Below, piece after piece: positions 6,371 through 14,330 of a DNA stretch of 30,737 nt (within the stretch, counting starts at the first letter, position 1; each line of letters starts with the position of its first letter). Source of the DNA: a virus; the IMG/VR virus record IMGVR_UViG_3300021519_000044, positions 1-30,737 of that record. One strand, given 5' to 3'. A program made the position numbers and the translations under genes. The notes below the pieces were generated by a model that saw nothing but the letters and a program-made list of their open reading frames with translations, was not told where the DNA came from and did not search any database.

Positions 6371-9189
6371 CGGCTTGAGAATCTGGAAATGATGCTAGGA
6401 AGATCTTCCTCAAGCATCTTGGTTTCACGGTTGGTCAATTCCTCGTAAGGCTTGGTTACAGCAGCGCGGTATTTAGGGCTGTTGAGAAGGAACGAAGCCG
6501 CCTGGGCGTTGGCGTAGTTCAACGCTTTGTTTGCGGCATACGTTCCAGCAATCATTGAGCTTCCAGTAAACGGAATGCTTCCCGTGGCATTAAGGGTTCG
6601 GCTTGCAGCCACACCTCCAGCACCAAGCGGTATGAGTTTGGAAAGAATACTGGTTTTTGAGGCATCCTTGGCAGCCTGATCCAATGCGGATGCAATCGCT
6701 TCAATTTTAACGCTGCCCCGTTCTCCCATCAAACCAGAGATAGCTTTGTCGTATTTGGCTGACACTTTTCTCAAACTGTCTCCGGACACCAAACCGTTTA
6801 CTTGTGAATCAGAAATGATTTGAGAAAGAAGTGCATCTTGAGACCTTCCAAGCAATTCAGGATCCGTAGCCAAATACTTTTTGGCCTCGTTGGCTCGGTA
6901 AGAGTTTTCCCCTTTGTTAAACCATGAAACCAGCGATTCAGGATTTGCGTTGTGCAATTCACCGCCAGTTTCAATGGCTTTTTTGAAATCTTTGCTGAAT
7001 GCCTCCTCCGACAAGTTAAGCGCATTTCTGGCAGCTTGAACCTTTTCTGCGTCAACTTGAGGAAGAAATTCTTTAATCACTTTTGGTTGAATTCCTTCAA
7101 CACCGTTTTTTAAAGCATTTTCCAAGTTTTCAACAAACTTAACTGGTCCCCCGGAAGACAATTTGGTGTAAAGCTGCTGTCCAAAAGTGTCTTTTAATTG
7201 TTCAAAATCGGAACCAAGAGCGTTTTTAAGATCCGAAAGATATTGCGGTCCATTGACTCCTGATAATTTCGAAACAAAATCTACAGAAGGTTTCCCTTCA
7301 TTGATTAACATTCGTAAAGGATGAGATTCTGATTCTTGAGCATATTTAAACGCCAGATCAATTTTGCTTTTTGTGGCTTGAGGAAAAAATTCATTAATTA
7401 CTTCAGGTTGTATCCCTTGCCATCTTCCGCTGATTGCTTCTTTTAAGTTTTCCAAAAACTTCTTAGGCCCTTGAGATGATAGATCCGAATAAATCTGTTG
7501 TCCGATTGCATCCCTAACCGCTGAATAATCTTCTCCAAGAGTGTTCTTTAATTGAGCAACTTTGCTTGGACCCTCTGTTCCTTTAAGGGAAACAATAATA
7601 GATCCTTCTTTTCCACCTTCTTCCCCAATTTCCCGTAGAATGCTGTCAGCGTACGACCCCTTAAATCTCTTGATGTTCGTTTTGTAGAAATTGTTAGCGT
7701 TTTTGTATTTTTGAACAATTGGGCTGTCTTTTGGAAGAGATTCCAAAGCCGAATCCAATTCATTTTGGATTTTATTTACTTCAGCGTATTTATCAAATTT
7801 TGCTCCTTGAACAGGTTTGGTATAGTCGATTGCGTCATAAGCATTTGAAAGATCATCGCGCAAATCGTTTATGCTTTTACCTTCGAAAACACCACCGGCT
7901 TCAGGATCAGTAGAAACTTTTCGTCCAATAAATTTGTCATTAAACAAATGATCGGAATCAACTTCTTGGTATTTCTGTCTGGCTTGAGACTTGAAATTAG
8001 ACAGCTGATTTTCTGCCTTGTTTTTCAAAACCTGCGAAGTGGATGTGAGAGTTTCAGAAGGAGTGTATGAGTATTTGCCTGACAATTCTTGAATTGACGA
8101 TAATGCTTTTGTTTCTGCTTTTTGAATTCCTTTTGAAACTATTGATCCAATGGATTTGGAAGCCTCTTCAAGATCTTGAGCAGCCATTGCTTCATAAGAT
8201 CCAGAAAACTGCCTGATCGCGTTTGCTGCGTTTTCGTCTAGTTGGCCAATACCAGTCTTAATGGCGTTTACCATTTCATCCGCAGTTGCGCGATTCTTGA
8301 CTGCATCCTTCAAAATACCCGCAATCGCTTGAGGATCCTGCCTATACGCTTGAGCGATCTTTCCGGCAACTGATCCGATCAACTCTCTGGCTGCTCCGCT
8401 ATCGGCAAACTTGGAGAGATTTTCAGACTTGCGACGGTTTATCTCAGCCTCAAACGGTGCCTGAACTTCTCCAACAAATCTGGCAAAGCTTGGTTCACCC
8501 GACTTCAATGCGCGATTAAATGCACCACCAAATGTTCCCAAACTTTGAAGACCAAGTCCCAAAGAGAGGTCCAATCCAGCACCCTTGGAAATGTCTTCCA
8601 AAGAAACCTTTTCTCCATCGACCAATGCCTTTGTGGTTCGGTAAGCCAACCCCGCGCCCAATGAACTCAATGCCGTTTTTCCAAGAGAACTGAGCAGACT
8701 TGTGGATGATCCGGGGATTGGAACTAGGCCAGCCGCTGCTGATCCCGCAATAGCCCCAGGTGAGGTAACTTTGCCAGACTCAATCATTTGACCGGAAGTT
8801 TCTCCAAGTGCTGAACCTGCCGCCATTGCCACTGGGCCAAAAGGAGCGGCGGCAGCTATTGGAGCCAAACGCGCCCCAGTCGCTAAAGCCGTTCTGGCCG
8901 ATTCTCCGGTAATAGCTTGAGAACCTTCTCCACCAATTTCCAAGGTTCTTGATTCATCAACAGCCTTTCTCAAATAGGGATCAATAGGCATTGTCCCAAA
9001 CACATTTTTTTCAGCGGCAGCAATTTCCCCCTCACCTTCTCGCCGACGCATTTCGCCAATAGGAGCGGATGGTTGAGCAGGGGCAGATTGTCGTTTGAGA
9101 GACAGAAGGCCATCATTGGACAAAGATGAGTAATCTCCTTTTTGCAGAGACATCAAATCTGAATCAGATAGAGAAGAATAGTCTGGCAT
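6367..9189 (-). CDS. Large internal virion / DNA-ejection protein
   Basis: 940 residues. The N-terminus has two tandem copies of a short motif (DYSSLSDSDLMSLQ at 3-16 and DYSSLSNDGLLSLK at 19-32), seen in other phage virion proteins. Residues 100-220 are Ala/Gly-rich and hydrophobic (ARLAPIAAAAPFGPVAMAAG), as expected for a protein that inserts into the host envelope. Residues 230-520 are mostly helical, followed by repeated units at about 533-618 and 639-722, with a possible third at 752-815. A second hydrophobic stretch lies near 850-900. The size, position after other ejection-like genes and composition suggest a P22 gp16- or T7 gp16-like role. No transglycosylase motif is visible. The gene is more AT-rich than the primase gene next to it. 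Confidence 0.7.
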   Translation of the reverse strand: MPDYSSLSDSDLMSLQKGDYSSLSNDGLLSLKRQSAPAQPSAPIGEMRRREGEGEIAAAEKNVFGTMPIDPYLRKAVDESRTLEIGGEGSQAITGESARTALATGARLAPIAAAAPFGPVAMAAGSALGETSGQMIESGKVTSPGAIAGSAAAGLVPIPGSSTSLLSSLGKTALSSLGAGLAYRTTKALVDGEKVSLEDISKGAGLDLSLGLGLQSLGTFGGAFNRALKSGEPSFARFVGEVQAPFEAEINRRKSENLSKFADSGAARELIGSVAGKIAQAYRQDPQAIAGILKDAVKNRATADEMVNAIKTGIGQLDENAANAIRQFSGSYEAMAAQDLEEASKSIGSIVSKGIQKAETKALSSIQELSGKYSYTPSETLTSTSQVLKNKAENQLSNFKSQARQKYQEVDSDHLFNDKFIGRKVSTDPEAGGVFEGKSINDLRDDLSNAYDAIDYTKPVQGAKFDKYAEVNKIQNELDSALESLPKDSPIVQKYKNANNFYKTNIKRFKGSYADSILREIGEEGGKEGSIIVSLKGTEGPSKVAQLKNTLGEDYSAVRDAIGQQIYSDLSSQGPKKFLENLKEAISGRWQGIQPEVINEFFPQATKSKIDLAFKYAQESESHPLRMLINEGKPSVDFVSKLSGVNGPQYLSDLKNALGSDFEQLKDTFGQQLYTKLSSGGPVKFVENLENALKNGVEGIQPKVIKEFLPQVDAEKVQAARNALNLSEEAFSKDFKKAIETGGELHNANPESLVSWFNKGENSYRANEAKKYLATDPELLGRSQDALLSQIISDSQVNGLVSGDSLRKVSAKYDKAISGLMGERGSVKIEAIASALDQAAKDASKTSILSKLIPLGAGGVAASRTLNATGSIPFTGSSMIAGTYAANKALNYANAQAASFLLNSPKYRAAVTKPYEELTNRETKMLEEDLPSIISRFSSR
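6745..7593 (-). repeat. Internal protein repeats of the 940-aa virion protein
   Basis: Unit 1 lies at 7336-7593 and unit 2 at 7024-7275. They share GPxxxxxLKNxLGxDxxxx, IGQQIYSDLSSQGPKKFLENL versus FGQQLYTKLSSGGPVKFVEN, then GIQPEVINEFFPQ versus GIQPKVIKEFLPQ, at a spacing of about 106 residues. A third, weaker copy (6745-6936) retains LVSWFNKGEN, ATDPELLGRSQDALLSQI and VSGDSLRKVSAKY. This is domain duplication at the protein level; nucleotide identity is not obvious. Confidence 0.8.
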
Positions 9190-9190
9190 T

Positions 9191-10606
9191 TTATTTTGGA
9201 GTTAAGCCACGCCTTTTCATTTCAGCTTCAACAGCAGACATATCTATACCACCAGCAGGCTGGCCCACCGATGGAGCCGCAGGGGCACCTTGTTCAACTT
9301 TGTAAAACATTTCGGGTGCGTATTGTTTTTTCAATTCATCAGAAATATTTGGAGCCAATTTGTTTCGTTTCAAAATGGGTTTAATAGACATTTTCAACAC
9401 ATCACCAAATTGTTTTGATGCTGTGAAGAAATCGTTTCTCTTAACACTAGAAACAATTTGCTCCATGCTTTCTTTTTCAAGAGGAGACAGGGTTGCTCCA
9501 AATTTTGTATTTCGATAATTAACAATGTTGTTGTTGAGAATTCTCTTAATAAATTCAACGTCTTGAACGTCTTGCTCTGTTCCTCCGTCCTGAAGAACCA
9601 ATTGAGCATTAATTTTTGCGCTGTCCCAAGGACCAATGTATTTCGAAATGGAACCTTCCCCGTGAATCTTCTCGAAAGAATTTTTTAGAGACATTGCCGA
9701 ATCAATTGCAGAAACAGCAGAATCAACTGCTCCGATTTGCTTAATGTCTTCAGCGGGGGCTTTGAGTTTTTTATTCAAATACTCTGTTGCAAATGAAATT
9801 TCTGCTGGGTTTTTGGGGTCCACTAATCCTCTTTGAATAAGTCCAGGAATCCCAATTTTTTCAACTTCTTGCTGTTTGGTTCCGCCAACCGGTTTTGTGG
9901 CCAATCGCACCAATTCAGTTTGCCCCCCAGGAACCGATGTTCCTTCCGGAAGGTTTACTCCAGCAGGAATGCGCGACGCAAATATAACCGCTTTTATCGC
10001 GTCCTCTTCCTGCTTTCGTTTTTCAAGAATAGGTACGGCTTCCGATTTTAATTGATTTACAGCATCAATGTTAACTCGTCCAGTTTTTGGATCTGCGAGT
10101 GTGGATCCATATTTGGTTGAAAGCTCAGCCCATTTAGTAGGGTCTGCTTTTTGCAAATCTTCAAAAATTTTGTTGGATTGATTTAGCAATGCGGTGTTTG
10201 CGGATTGCAACAATGATGCGGATCTTTCGGCAGCTTTTTCCGCAGCAAATCTGGGTGCTAGGCTTTCAATTTGAGATGCAGTTTGCTTTGAAAGATTTTG
10301 GAAGTGAGTTGAAGCAAACTCAGGAACAGCGGGAGGAGACTGGGTCAAATCTCCGCTAGAGAAGTATTTTTGAGCGTCCTTGTTGTATTGATACCATTTG
10401 GGAAGGTCTTCTTTGACGGCATCCGATTCCTTAAGCGCATCTGCGTAATGAAGATTCTGAATCCTCATATTGATGTCGCTCTGCTGCTGCTGCAAAGCGT
10501 ACTTGGCCAGATCAAGCTGATAATTGCGTGATCGGTCGGCCAAGGAGGCTCCAAGCTGCATTGCTGGTAGCTGTCGCCCAAGAGTTTCTGAAAGGTAATC
10601 AGGCAT
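9191..10606 (-). CDS. Putative internal virion / DNA-ejection protein, Gln-rich helical
   Basis: 471 residues beginning MPDYLSETLGRQ, similar to the start of the 940-residue neighbour (MPDYSS). Residues 15-60 are a Gln-rich helix (YALQQQQSDINMRIQ), followed by long helical segments without obvious enzyme motifs. The C-terminus ends with a short linker and GIDMSAVEAEMKRRGLTPK, a terminal helix often seen in podovirus ejection proteins. There is no SD; the leader is AT-rich. It lies between two other ejection-type genes with 1-14 base gaps, so it is probably a second protein of the ejected core. Function is inferred from context and composition. Confidence 0.6.
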   Translation of the reverse strand: MPDYLSETLGRQLPAMQLGASLADRSRNYQLDLAKYALQQQQSDINMRIQNLHYADALKESDAVKEDLPKWYQYNKDAQKYFSSGDLTQSPPAVPEFASTHFQNLSKQTASQIESLAPRFAAEKAAERSASLLQSANTALLNQSNKIFEDLQKADPTKWAELSTKYGSTLADPKTGRVNIDAVNQLKSEAVPILEKRKQEEDAIKAVIFASRIPAGVNLPEGTSVPGGQTELVRLATKPVGGTKQQEVEKIGIPGLIQRGLVDPKNPAEISFATEYLNKKLKAPAEDIKQIGAVDSAVSAIDSAMSLKNSFEKIHGEGSISKYIGPWDSAKINAQLVLQDGGTEQDVQDVEFIKRILNNNIVNYRNTKFGATLSPLEKESMEQIVSSVKRNDFFTASKQFGDVLKMSIKPILKRNKLAPNISDELKKQYAPEMFYKVEQGAPAAPSVGQPAGGIDMSAVEAEMKRRGLTPK

Positions 10607-10620
10607 AATGATTCGAATGT

Positions 10621-11457
10621 TTATTCGCCAGTTCCGATACCGCCATACCCGCCAGTTTCCATTGCACCAGTCCAGTCAGAATATGGCGCACTGTACGACG
10701 GAGCATACCGACCAATGCTCCCATAAGTCGGGCGATAAGAGAACATGCTTGCCATGCCTCCGCCGCCGCCACCGCCGCCTCCCATGGCACGACCCATTAC
10801 CATCCCACCAATGTTGCTGATTGATCCACCAATCGCAGCCATCATCGGATCCGGCTGCGCGGCAACCTGCGCGGCCATCATGTCGCGTTGAAACATGGAC
10901 TGGTTCTCTTGAAGGGCAATGTTTAGCCTCTGGGAAGGCGAAATGAACATGCTCGAAACGGACATCGGATTGACAGTGGCTGCGCCTCGCTGGCTCTGAA
11001 TGAAGTTGAGCGAATTGCCGAATCCTTGCTGCTGGATGCCCATCGAAGTCAGACCAAGATCGCGAGCGGTAAGACTACGCCCCAGACCCGAACTCGCTCC
11101 GTACCCGCCAGCAAGTGCGCGAGCCGCCGAGGATCGTTGAACCTGTGCAGATACATCCGGGTTAATCTCTCCCCCAAGCTGGCTCTGGATGTTCTGAGAT
11201 GCTTTGGAAATGATTTGGTCATAGCCTGGAATTGCCTTTCGAAGCTGTTCAGTCAGTACCGCTTGATCCGCCGAGGTCGTCTTGGCGGCAAGCTGCGATG
11301 CCTGATCGAAGTTGGCCAAGTTGTTCTGAATGGCCTTCCTCTGTTCCCCCTCGACATCCACTTTCTGGAATTGGGGCACCTTGACCTTCTTCCCGGCGGA
11401 CATTGCCGCCCCGCCGATCATGGCCGCTGCCCCTACGCCTGCTGCGATAAGTCCCAT
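10621..11457 (-). CDS. Putative small ejection/virion protein, Gly-rich
   Basis: 278 residues. The N-terminus is a hydrophobic Gly/Ala helix (MGLIAAGVGAAAMIGGAAM) followed by a Lys-containing segment (KKVKVPQF), then a helical coiled region (35-110). The C-terminal third is Gly/Met-rich, with a run of nine glycines encoded by a GCC/GCC-type tract near 10757-10783, and then Tyr/Gly/Ser-rich low-complexity sequence. N-terminal membrane-like helices plus low-complexity tails fit P22 gp7-like ejection proteins. No catalytic motif is seen. It is co-oriented and tightly packed with the other two ejection candidates. Confidence 0.55.
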   Translation of the reverse strand: MGLIAAGVGAAAMIGGAAMSAGKKVKVPQFQKVDVEGEQRKAIQNNLANFDQASQLAAKTTSADQAVLTEQLRKAIPGYDQIISKASQNIQSQLGGEINPDVSAQVQRSSAARALAGGYGASSGLGRSLTARDLGLTSMGIQQQGFGNSLNFIQSQRGAATVNPMSVSSMFISPSQRLNIALQENQSMFQRDMMAAQVAAQPDPMMAAIGGSISNIGGMVMGRAMGGGGGGGGGMASMFSYRPTYGSIGRYAPSYSAPYSDWTGAMETGGYGGIGTGE

Positions 11458-11460
11458 AAA

Positions 11461-11997
11461 TTAAATGACCTCCTTCAAGGTTTTTTGTCCGTTCTCAACC
11501 GAGAAAACAATTTCAGGATTCATTCGTTGAATGTTCATGGAAATGAAGAACTTAGCCTTCTCCTCAGAGAAGAACTCTTCATTTCCAAAACAGTAAACCC
11601 AAATTGCCTTGAGAATGCCAGCGTTGAAAACCTCCGAGTAGTCGAATTTCAAACCCTCTTTTGACCATTCAAGAACTTGGTCATAGCAAAAATCCATAGA
11701 GGAAGCATCGACAGCGTATCCGAACGCTTTGGTGGCGCACTTTGACGACTCTTCCGGCTTCCGGGTCAACCCAATCCGCTTGGAGCCTTCAATGGTGGCT
11801 TTAGGCAACCACCCGTAAGTGGTGCTGTCCACGACGTAATCCCACCGTTCAAGCTGGTTATTCAGCGTGTCTTTCCAATTCGAATCCGTGGCGACAAGCT
11901 CATGGTTGGAAACGCACTTTGGATGCGTGGACAAAAACGCCGCAAGAAAAGCGGTTCCACTTCTGGGAACTCCTGCGATTTGAATCAGGACCGACAT
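11461..11997 (-). CDS. Small P-loop sulfotransferase-like protein
   Basis: 178 residues from ATG 11997 (MSVLIQIAGV); a GGGGAGG lies just upstream, although only 3 nt away, and an alternative ATG at 12009 adds four residues. The PAPS-binding 5' loop is clear: GVPRSGTAFLAAFLSTHP (9-26). A 3'-phosphate element is plausible at GLTRKPEESSKCATKAFG (76-93), with Arg79 and Ser84/85. Family enzymes transfer sulfate from PAPS to glycans, proteins or small molecules. It is shorter than most family members, so the acceptor domain is minimal. It overlaps the upstream citrate-synthase-like gene by 13 nt and precedes the ejection genes, which is an odd place for an enzyme. Confidence 0.75.
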   Translation of the reverse strand: MSVLIQIAGVPRSGTAFLAAFLSTHPKCVSNHELVATDSNWKDTLNNQLERWDYVVDSTTYGWLPKATIEGSKRIGLTRKPEESSKCATKAFGYAVDASSMDFCYDQVLEWSKEGLKFDYSEVFNAGILKAIWVYCFGNEEFFSEEKAKFFISMNIQRMNPEIVFSVENGQKTLKEVI

Positions 11998-12548
11998 AGA
12001 CCTCCCCATGCTGGAATTCTGGAAATGATGAACACTGCCGACTCAAAACCGTGAGCGACACCAATCTCGGAACATGCGGCGGCAGTGAACAATGCGGCGT
12101 TCGGGTAAATCTTTTTGCCAACTGTCAATTCCACAAATCTGCCGAGTTCTTGAATCCGGGCATACACAGTTGGGAATTTGTTATTCAGAAAAACGTCAAC
12201 TCGCATCCAAGCCGGGTCAATTGAATCTTTGAAAAAGGAGTTTCCAAATCCAGGCACTTTTCCGCCAACCTGTATCCATTGACGAACCGAATCCTCGGTG
12301 AAGTTTTCGTACACCATTCGCGCATCGGAAATCGGGCCATGATGCTTTCCGAGGGTCAAAATTGCGGAAGCCACTCCATTTGAGAACGATCCGCTACCGG
12401 AAAGCGCATTCACGCAAGCTGCTGAACTGGCATTTTGATTGGTAGTCGCAGCAAGGTCGTGAGCCTTTATGACCTCGTTCAAAAGGAGAAGACCCGATTC
12501 CGTGATCGGTTTTTCCAAGAATCGCTCAAATGGAATTTCCAGAAGCAT
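11985..12548 (-). CDS. Citrate-synthase-fold protein with altered catalytic residues
   Basis: 187 residues. The C-terminal 140 follow the citrate synthase / citryl-CoA lyase order: ILTLGKHHGPISDA (63-76), GGKVPGFGNSFFKDSIDP (95-112), VGKKIYPNAALF (143-154) and VFIISRIPAWGG (172-183). Against pig citrate synthase by eye, the His274-type position is kept (His69/70). The His320 position in PGFGH is Asn103, the Asp375 position in YPNVD is Ala152, and the Arg after DP is Ala113. Arg177 of the SR motif is kept. It is about half the length of a normal synthase, nearer to citryl-CoA lyase size. It is coupled (TAATG) to the connector gene. I infer a repurposed or inactive fold, not a TCA enzyme. Confidence 0.75.
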   Translation of the reverse strand: MLLEIPFERFLEKPITESGLLLLNEVIKAHDLAATTNQNASSAACVNALSGSGSFSNGVASAILTLGKHHGPISDARMVYENFTEDSVRQWIQVGGKVPGFGNSFFKDSIDPAWMRVDVFLNNKFPTVYARIQELGRFVELTVGKKIYPNAALFTAAACSEIGVAHGFESAVFIISRIPAWGGLCRS

Positions 12549-13579
12549 TAGTAAATTGTGTTCAATCCACCACCGGAAATGTTCATGCCGACCATGCGAA
12601 TCGGGGCGACCGCGTCACCGAGGAATTGCATAGTCTGTTCCTGAAGCGTTTGCACAGCCTTGTTTTCGTACAGAACGGCCTCCGGTAGAAGATCGTTCTC
12701 TTCCTTTCGAATCGCCTGAACCATGAGTTTGATCGCATCCGGACAAGGAGGAATTACAAGGTCATTGTCTTGGCTGACCGGAATGTGGCGGAGCTTGGCC
12801 ATTACCGTGACCGGAATGGTTCCATCGGTGGTGCATCCGCCAGTCGATCCGCTGGTGGGCGTGCAGTTGATCGGCATCATGCTCTTGCGGTACTCCGGAA
12901 GAGTTTCGTCCGGGTCGTACACGGCAATGTCGATCTCAAGCGTGGTCGTGGTGTTGTACTCGTAGAGCCTTGACACCGTATTGGTCGCCTCGCGAATGAC
13001 CGTGGTGAGCGAAGTGAAGTAGTTGGTAGTTTGGCAGAACGGCATGGCCAGGGCGATGCGCTCGCCGTCAATCCAGGCACCTCCGGGTCCAGTGGTGGTT
13101 CGGATCCAGTTACCGTTTTGATCGTACCCTTGCAAGGTGATGTATTTGCCAGCGTCCGAGGAATCGCCGGGGTACGTCCGGATCTTGCTCGTCGTGTTTC
13201 CCGACAATTCCTTGTAGGAACAGACCGACCCCTTATCGAGCAGGTTGGAACCGGAATAGTACGCTCCACCCCAAGGGGTCACTTCCGTTCCGCCGGATTG
13301 CAGTCCGAATCCGCCCTCAAGGAATTCAAACCATTGATTGCGAACTTGGCCCACCCCGAAGCAGGTCGCCACGGATTCGATGGTCTCGATCATGCGCGGC
13401 CAAACGATGCAGCCGTCTGTGGTATAGATCGTGAATCGACCGTAGCACCCGGCCCACAAGCCTTTGTTGAGCAAGCGTCGGATCGCCTCATTGGTGTAAG
13501 AAGCTACGCGAGCGTCGTCCACGCAGAACCCAAGCACGCGAGCGACAAGAGGCTTAACTTGCGAGAAAAGGAGTTTCAT
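12548..13579 (-). CDS. Putative head-tail connector / neck protein
   Basis: 343 residues. The N-terminal helical part (YTNEAIRRLLNKGLWAGCYG) is followed by beta-rich sequence (RFTIYTTDGCIVWPR, VRNQWFEFLEGG) and repeated strands. The C-terminal helices (AIKLMVQAIRKEENDLL, VQTLQEQTMQFLG) resemble adaptor proteins that pack at the portal. Comparable proteins in podovirus-like genomes lie beside collar and tail genes. No enzyme motif is visible. The start overlaps the collar gene stop by 4 nt and the stop shares one base with the citrate-synthase-like start, so all three are translationally coupled. The exact counterpart (P22 gp4/gp10-like or other) is uncertain. Confidence 0.55.
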   Translation of the reverse strand: MKLLFSQVKPLVARVLGFCVDDARVASYTNEAIRRLLNKGLWAGCYGRFTIYTTDGCIVWPRMIETIESVATCFGVGQVRNQWFEFLEGGFGLQSGGTEVTPWGGAYYSGSNLLDKGSVCSYKELSGNTTSKIRTYPGDSSDAGKYITLQGYDQNGNWIRTTTGPGGAWIDGERIALAMPFCQTTNYFTSLTTVIREATNTVSRLYEYNTTTTLEIDIAVYDPDETLPEYRKSMMPINCTPTSGSTGGCTTDGTIPVTVMAKLRHIPVSQDNDLVIPPCPDAIKLMVQAIRKEENDLLPEAVLYENKAVQTLQEQTMQFLGDAVAPIRMVGMNISGGGLNTIY

Positions 13580-14322
13580 TTCGCGTAATAGATTCGCGCG
13601 GTGCGCTTGATGAAATAGACGCCGTAGAACGGAGGCAGGTTGTTGTGGGCCACTGTGTTGCCGCTTGTATCTCCACCGAACGAATTAGTCGTTTTTAGAT
13701 CAATCGTGCTTTCAGGATTTGCAAGATTGGTTGCGGCAAGGAAGTCCGCAGATCCACGTTGCGCTTTTTCAGCCCCTTGATTTTCAATGACGTGAGTATG
13801 GGAAGGGATTTCGGCAGCCAGCAAAACATGCTTATCCTCACCAACAACGGAAGTGTTTGTGGTACTTTGGCCAACAGAAACAACGCCGCTATTCGTAAAT
13901 GTTCCGACACCAACGGGGAACACTGCGGACATTGCGGTGTCCACTTCCCACATTGGACCGGCAGCAGCGTAAACCGTGGAAGTGCCGTCACCGCCATCGT
14001 AGGAAAGAAGTGCGGTAGTCGATCCCACCCAGATCCGTCGTTCAGAGCTACCCGCTGCGGAAGGATTGATTCTAATCCAAGCAGTGTATGCCGTGCTCCA
14101 TACCCACCAATTCCCATCGGTATCAAGCCAAGGATAAATTCTATTGTCCGCAGTAGGTGCCGAACTTCCCGTGTTAAAAAATGAATTTCCAACAGTGAGA
14201 TTAAACTGCGCCACCGTTTGTCCGATCAGGTCATTGGCAAGGGTCTGGTAGCTGCTTGGGCAGTAGTTGACCGGCAACGTCGGAGGCGTCAACGAAATCA
14301 ATGTGGTTTGAAGGGTCGGCAT
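13576..14322 (-). CDS. Phage tail collar-like fibre protein
   Basis: 248 residues. The C-terminal half carries the tail-collar signature: LLAAEIPSHTHVIENQG, then a Gly/Ser/Asn-rich stretch, then AHNNLPPFYGVYFIKRTA at the end. These His-rich motifs form the receptor-contacting tip in collar-domain fibres. The N-terminal part has a DTDGNWWVWS segment and strand-rich sequence consistent with attachment to the tail. It sits between the connector gene and the large tail protein. A role in adsorption is inferred from the family. Confidence 0.75.
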   Translation of the reverse strand: MPTLQTTLISLTPPTLPVNYCPSSYQTLANDLIGQTVAQFNLTVGNSFFNTGSSAPTADNRIYPWLDTDGNWWVWSTAYTAWIRINPSAAGSSERRIWVGSTTALLSYDGGDGTSTVYAAAGPMWEVDTAMSAVFPVGVGTFTNSGVVSVGQSTTNTSVVGEDKHVLLAAEIPSHTHVIENQGAEKAQRGSADFLAATNLANPESTIDLKTTNSFGGDTSGNTVAHNNLPPFYGVYFIKRTARIYYAK

Positions 14323-14330
14323 AAGCGGAA

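Noticed and set aside
10757-10783. GCC/GCT-rich tract as a possible microsatellite or CRISPR-like repeat
   Set aside because: It encodes the poly-Gly run of the 278-residue virion protein on the minus strand and has no spacer structure.
11026-11664. A 212-codon plus-strand frame across the ejection and sulfotransferase genes
   Set aside because: It crosses two well-supported minus-strand genes and has no recognisable protein features.
13031-13588. A 185-codon plus-strand frame antisense to the connector gene
   Set aside because: Shadow of the minus-strand frame; Arg/Gly/Asp-rich composition without motifs.
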